The notes beneath the pieces were generated by a model. It did no database searches, was not told where the DNA came from, and saw only the letters and a list, made by a program, of their open reading frames with translations. This document shows positions 60,681 through 64,000 of a DNA stretch of 64,000 nucleotides, piece by piece (the first letter of the stretch is position 1; each line of letters begins with the position of its first letter). This stretch comes from Clostridia bacterium (lineage in GTDB: Bacteria > Bacillota > Clostridia > Christensenellales > Aristaeellaceae), in the NCBI GenBank assembly GCA_017938695.1, contig JAGBBA010000004.1, positions 1-64,000 of the forward strand, read 5' to 3'. The translations under genes were made by a program, and so were the position numbers.

Positions 60681-60811
60681 TGCAGTACACACTTTAGTAC
60701 CCGTTTGGGATTTAGAATTAGTATAAGTATTTATGTGTAAACAAAAGCACTCCATATGTACACAGAAGTATGCATATGAAAAGGTGAATCGTTCAAAAAT
60801 ACAGATGCGTA

Positions 60812-60872
60812 GGTCCAGATTCAGCCATCAGCACTCTGACGCATGCACGATGAAAAGTGCAGGCGTTTTTTG
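60812..60872 (+). repeat. Duplicated tRNA-Leu 3' end plus second terminator (att-like scar)
   Basis: GCCATCAGCACTC at 60824-60836 is identical to the tRNA-Leu 3' end and its next bases (60623-60635). The preceding bases are a decayed T-arm (GGTCCAGATTC). A hairpin CGCATGCAC/GTGCAGGCG with TTTTTT follows. The 190-nt AT-rich stretch between the copies holds no gene that I can support. Confidence 0.6.
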
Positions 60873-60931
60873 TTGTTGCGAAAAATATTTTTCGTCAATG
60901 GCCGCTTTTGATAAGCTTTTGATTCTTTGTG

Positions 60932-60960
60932 GGCAAACGGGGACGGATGCACCGTTTGCC
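60932..60960. promoter_or_regulatory. Perfect inverted repeat upstream of glycoside hydrolase promoter
   Basis: GGCAAACGG (60932-60940) and CCGTTTGCC (60952-60960) are perfectly complementary with an 11-nt spacer, ending 5 nt before the -35 box. A regulator site or leader hairpin. Confidence 0.5.
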
Positions 60961-60965
60961 GTCGA

Positions 60966-60994
60966 TTGACACATCGGAAAAGGGCCATTATAAT
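60966..60994 (+). promoter_or_regulatory. Promoter of terminal glycoside hydrolase gene
   Basis: Perfect consensus TTGACA (60966-60971), 17 nt, TATAAT (60989-60994). Confidence 0.9.
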
Positions 60995-61034
60995 GGGCTC
61001 AAAGAAATGAGACAAGAGGGAGGCGGCAGCGCAA

Positions 61035-64000
61035 ATGCTGTATCCTCATGATGATCAGCCCATGGGGGCGGACACATTCCGGCAGCCGGGCAGCGCGTTT
61101 CGCGGTGCACCGTTTTGGGCGTGGAATTGCCAATTGACCACAGAGGAACTCCTGTGGCAGATCGAGCAGCTGAAGCTGATGGGCTTCGGCGGCTTTCATA
61201 TGCATGTGCGCACGGGCATGGATACGCCGTACCTCAGCGATGACTATATGGCTCTGATCAGCTCCTGCGTGGAAAAGGCCCGGCAGGAGGGCATGCTGGC
61301 CTACCTCTACGATGAGGACCGCTGGCCCTCGGGGGCGGCGGGCGGCCTGGTGACCAAGGGGCCGGAGCACCGCATGCAGTATCTGGTGCTGACCTGGGAG
61401 CCGCAAAGCGAGGGGACGCCCCTGGCGGCCTATGACATCGTGCTGAATGATGACGGCACGCTGGCCTCTTATACCATGCTGGAGGGGGAGCCCAAAGGCT
61501 TTGCGCTGTACGCCCATGTGCACATCATGGCGGATCATCCCTGGCATAACAACCAGGGCTATCTGAATGTGCTGGATCCGGCCAGCGTGCAGGCGTTTAT
61601 CGAAACTACCCATGAACGGTATGCCCAGGTGGTGGGGGAGGACTTTGGCGGGTTGATCCCTTCCATTTTCACGGACGAGCCTCACTTCCACCGCAAGGGC
61701 AACATGAACTTTGCCCGGGATACCAAGCCGCTGATCCTGCCCTGGACGAAGGATCTGCCGGATACCTTCCGCCAGGCCTGCGGGCTTGACCTGGTGGCTG
61801 GCCTGCCTGAGCTTCTGTGGGAACTGCCGGGTGGCAAGGTGTCGCCCCTGAGGTATCATTATCATGACCATGTGACGGAGCGGTTTGCCCAGGCATTCAG
61901 CGACCAGTGCGGCCAGTGGTGCCAGCAGCATGGGCTGATGCTCACTGGCCACATGGATGAAGAGGCCACCCTGGAAAGCCAGACCCGGGCCCTGGGTGAA
62001 GCCATGCGCAACTACCGCTGCTTTCAGCTGCCGGGCATGGATCTTCTATGCGACCGCCGGGAGTTCACCACGGCCAAGCAGGCGCAGTCTGCGGTGCGGC
62101 AGTACGGTCGGGAGGGCGTGCTGTCCGAATTGTACGGTGTGACCAACTGGGACTTTGACTTCCGCGGTCAGAAGCTGCAGGGCGACTGGCAGGCGGCACT
62201 GGGGGTCACGCTCCGGGTGCCCCACCTGAGCTGGGTGTCCATGAACGGCCACGCCAAGCGCGACTATCCCGGCACGTTCAACTATCAGGCACCTTGGTAC
62301 AAGGAGTACAGGCTGCTGGAAGACCACTACGCCCGCATCAACACTGCCATGACCAGGGGTAAGCCCCGGTGCCGGGTGGGCGTGGTGCACCCCATTGAAA
62401 GCTACTGGCTGCACTGGGGCTCCCAGGAGCACACGGCGGCCATCCGCCAGCAGATAGAGGAACGCTTCCTGGGGCTGACCCGGTGGCTGCTCCACGGCAT
62501 GATCGACTTCGATTTCTTGTGCGAGTCCCTGCTGCCGGAGCAGGTGGGGGAGATCACCGATGCATCCTTCCCGGTGGGGGAGATGCGCTACGACGTGGTG
62601 ATCGCCCCCGGGCTGGAAACCATCCGCGCCACCACGCTGGATATGCTGTGCCGCTTCATTGCAAAGGGCGGCCGGGTGATGGTGCTGGGCGACGTGCCTG
62701 CGCTGGTGGACGCCCTGCCCTCCGATGAACCCGGGCGGATCCTGGCAGGCTGCCAGCGGTGCGAATTTGACCGGGTGGCTGTGCTGAACGTGCTGCAGGA
62801 TATCCGGGAGGTGGAGATCCGCAGCCAGACCGGCGGCATGGCGGAAGGGTTATTGTATCAGATGCGGCAGGAGGGCGATGCGCGCTGGCTGCTTTTGTGC
62901 CACGGCGACAAGCCTGCCAACCCGGATATCCCCAACGGGCAGGAGCTGCGCATACGGCTCAGGGGCCTGTGGAAGCTGACGGTTTACGACACGCTGACGG
63001 GGGAGATCGCCCCTGCGGCGGCTGTGCAGCATGACGGCTGGACGGAGCTGCGGCGGATGTTCTACGATCACGATTCGCTGCTGTTGCACATGGAGCCCGG
63101 CACGGCTGACGGACAGAACGGACAGCCGAAGGAGAGCCGCACCCTGGCGGCGCGATTCCTGCGCCCGGTGCCCTACGCGCTGGCGGAGCCCAACTGCCTG
63201 CTGCTGGACATGCCCGAATACGCCCTGGATGGCGAACCCTACCGCCCGGCGGAGGAGATCCTGCGCATCATGGAGGCCCTCTACGCCAGGCTGGACTGGG
63301 GCGTGTGCAACAACCGTGTGGCCCAGCCCTGGGCGGAGCAGGATCTTTCCACGCCTCATGTGCTTCGGCTGCGGTATACCTTCTTCAGCCGCAGGCGGCT
63401 GACGGGCTGCCGCCTGGCCCTGGAAAACGCCGCGGCCAGCGTGGTGACCCTCAACGGCCAGGAGGCCGGGGCGGTGCAGGGCTGGTATGTGGACAAGTGC
63501 ATCGGCTGCCGCGATCTGCCGGAGATCCAGCCGGGGGAGAACGTGCTGGAGATCACCGTGCCCTTCGGCAAAAAAACGCCGGTGGAGAGCTGCTATCTGC
63601 TGGGCAGCTTCCGGGTGGATGTGACTGGCACGGTCTGCACCCTGGATGCGCTGCCGGAAACCCTCGCCTTCGGGGATATTACCCGGCAGGGGCTGCCCTT
63701 CTACGGCGGCAATGTGACCTACCGCGTGGAGGCGGAGCTGTCCCCGGGCACCTATGAATTGGACGTGACCTGCTATCGTGGGCATCTGCTGCGCCTGGCG
63801 GTGGATGGCAAGGACTGCGGCGCGCTGGCCTTCTCGCCCTACCGGCTGCGGTTTGAGGTGGAGAAAGCGGGCTGCCACTGCCTGGAACTGACTTGCTTTG
63901 GCTGCCGGATCAACACCCTCGGCCAGTTGCATCAGGCCAACAAGCAGGAATTCTGGTGGGGGCCGGACTCCTGGCGCAGCCGGGACGCCGCCTGGACATA
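61035..64000 (+). CDS. Large glycoside hydrolase, GH106-like, partial
   Basis: The frame is open from the ATG at 61035 (GGGAGG upstream) to the window edge, giving 988 residues without a stop. The N-terminal signature is GAPFWAWNCQL, then GFGGFHMHVRTGMDTPYLSDD and LAYLYDEDRWPSGAAGG, as in rhamnosidase-related enzymes (GH106 and relatives). PSIFTDEPHFHR and GHMDEEATLESQ supply candidate catalytic acids. A glutamine-amidotransferase-like domain and beta-sandwich sugar-binding domains follow. There is no signal peptide. Exact GH family and substrate are uncertain. Confidence 0.7.
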   Translation, partial: MLYPHDDQPMGADTFRQPGSAFRGAPFWAWNCQLTTEELLWQIEQLKLMGFGGFHMHVRTGMDTPYLSDDYMALISSCVEKARQEGMLAYLYDEDRWPSGAAGGLVTKGPEHRMQYLVLTWEPQSEGTPLAAYDIVLNDDGTLASYTMLEGEPKGFALYAHVHIMADHPWHNNQGYLNVLDPASVQAFIETTHERYAQVVGEDFGGLIPSIFTDEPHFHRKGNMNFARDTKPLILPWTKDLPDTFRQACGLDLVAGLPELLWELPGGKVSPLRYHYHDHVTERFAQAFSDQCGQWCQQHGLMLTGHMDEEATLESQTRALGEAMRNYRCFQLPGMDLLCDRREFTTAKQAQSAVRQYGREGVLSELYGVTNWDFDFRGQKLQGDWQAALGVTLRVPHLSWVSMNGHAKRDYPGTFNYQAPWYKEYRLLEDHYARINTAMTRGKPRCRVGVVHPIESYWLHWGSQEHTAAIRQQIEERFLGLTRWLLHGMIDFDFLCESLLPEQVGEITDASFPVGEMRYDVVIAPGLETIRATTLDMLCRFIAKGGRVMVLGDVPALVDALPSDEPGRILAGCQRCEFDRVAVLNVLQDIREVEIRSQTGGMAEGLLYQMRQEGDARWLLLCHGDKPANPDIPNGQELRIRLRGLWKLTVYDTLTGEIAPAAAVQHDGWTELRRMFYDHDSLLLHMEPGTADGQNGQPKESRTLAARFLRPVPYALAEPNCLLLDMPEYALDGEPYRPAEEILRIMEALYARLDWGVCNNRVAQPWAEQDLSTPHVLRLRYTFFSRRRLTGCRLALENAAASVVTLNGQEAGAVQGWYVDKCIGCRDLPEIQPGENVLEITVPFGKKTPVESCYLLGSFRVDVTGTVCTLDALPETLAFGDITRQGLPFYGGNVTYRVEAELSPGTYELDVTCYRGHLLRLAVDGKDCGALAFSPYRLRFEVEKAGCHCLELTCFGCRINTLGQLHQANKQEFWWGPDSWRSRDAAWT

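Overview
The window looks like a chromosomal segment from a GC-rich member of the Clostridia, probably an anaerobic gut or rumen Firmicute. I infer this from gene content and cannot name a genus. The supporting genes are a SpoIIIJ/YidC-Jag membrane insertion operon, a Gram-positive PurR, the ylm cell-division cluster (yggS-sepF-yggT-ylmH-divIVA), mrfAB, recD2, plsX-acpP-rnc, SigB- and ECF-type sigma factors, strong AGGAGG ribosome binding sites, and tRNA genes without an encoded CCA. Most genes use G or C in the third codon position, which produces very long spurious antisense ORFs.

Layout. 1-640: non-coding, packed with intergenic repeats. 0.65-3.5 kb: mntP behind a yybP-ykoY-type manganese riboswitch, an exported SH3-like protein and a small AT-rich kinase-like gene. 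3.6-6.6 kb (minus): rpmH-rnpA-yidD-yidC-jag. 6.7-15.4 kb (minus): a degenerate BlaR1-like membrane protein, MATE-luxS-phosphoesterase, a CARDB-like surface protein, and marR-degV with twin operators. 16.4-20.6 kb (minus): M48 protease-HIT, plsX-acpP-rnc, tRNA-Glu and tRNA-Gln. 21-27 kb: murG, then a LacI regulator with a GH29 fucosidase and a GH31 xylosidase. 27-33 kb: mrfAB DNA repair, a TPR protein, an ECF sigma factor and signal peptidase I. 33-39.5 kb (minus): purR-pth-mfd, a DUF4364-like protein and an HPr-like protein lacking the usual histidine. 39.7-47 kb: recD2-comFC, a PIG-L deacetylase, a GNAT enzyme, lysC and a TSUP exporter. 46.7-52.8 kb: anti-sigma/sigma, an HlyD-like protein and the cell-division cluster. 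53-59 kb: a nuclease-helicase fusion, an E2-like protein, a second ECF/anti-sigma pair, tyrA and a DUF523 protein. 59-64 kb: an AT-rich O-antigen-ligase-like gene, tRNA-Leu with a duplicated 3' end, and a large glycoside hydrolase running off the window.

Most of the genes are housekeeping. The least explained structure is intergenic. A modular, orientation-fixed stem-loop element occurs between co-directional genes (acpP/rnc, pth/mfd, hlyD-like/yggS, divIVA/helicase, plus a partial copy at position 1). In three cases it starts within about 5 nt of the upstream stop codon and is followed, just before the next ribosome binding site, by a heptanucleotide tandem repeat of the type ATTCCGM. Other points of interest are a SepF with a low-complexity linker, an E2-like acyltransferase that has lost its catalytic motif, and an SD-hairpin-AUG arrangement.
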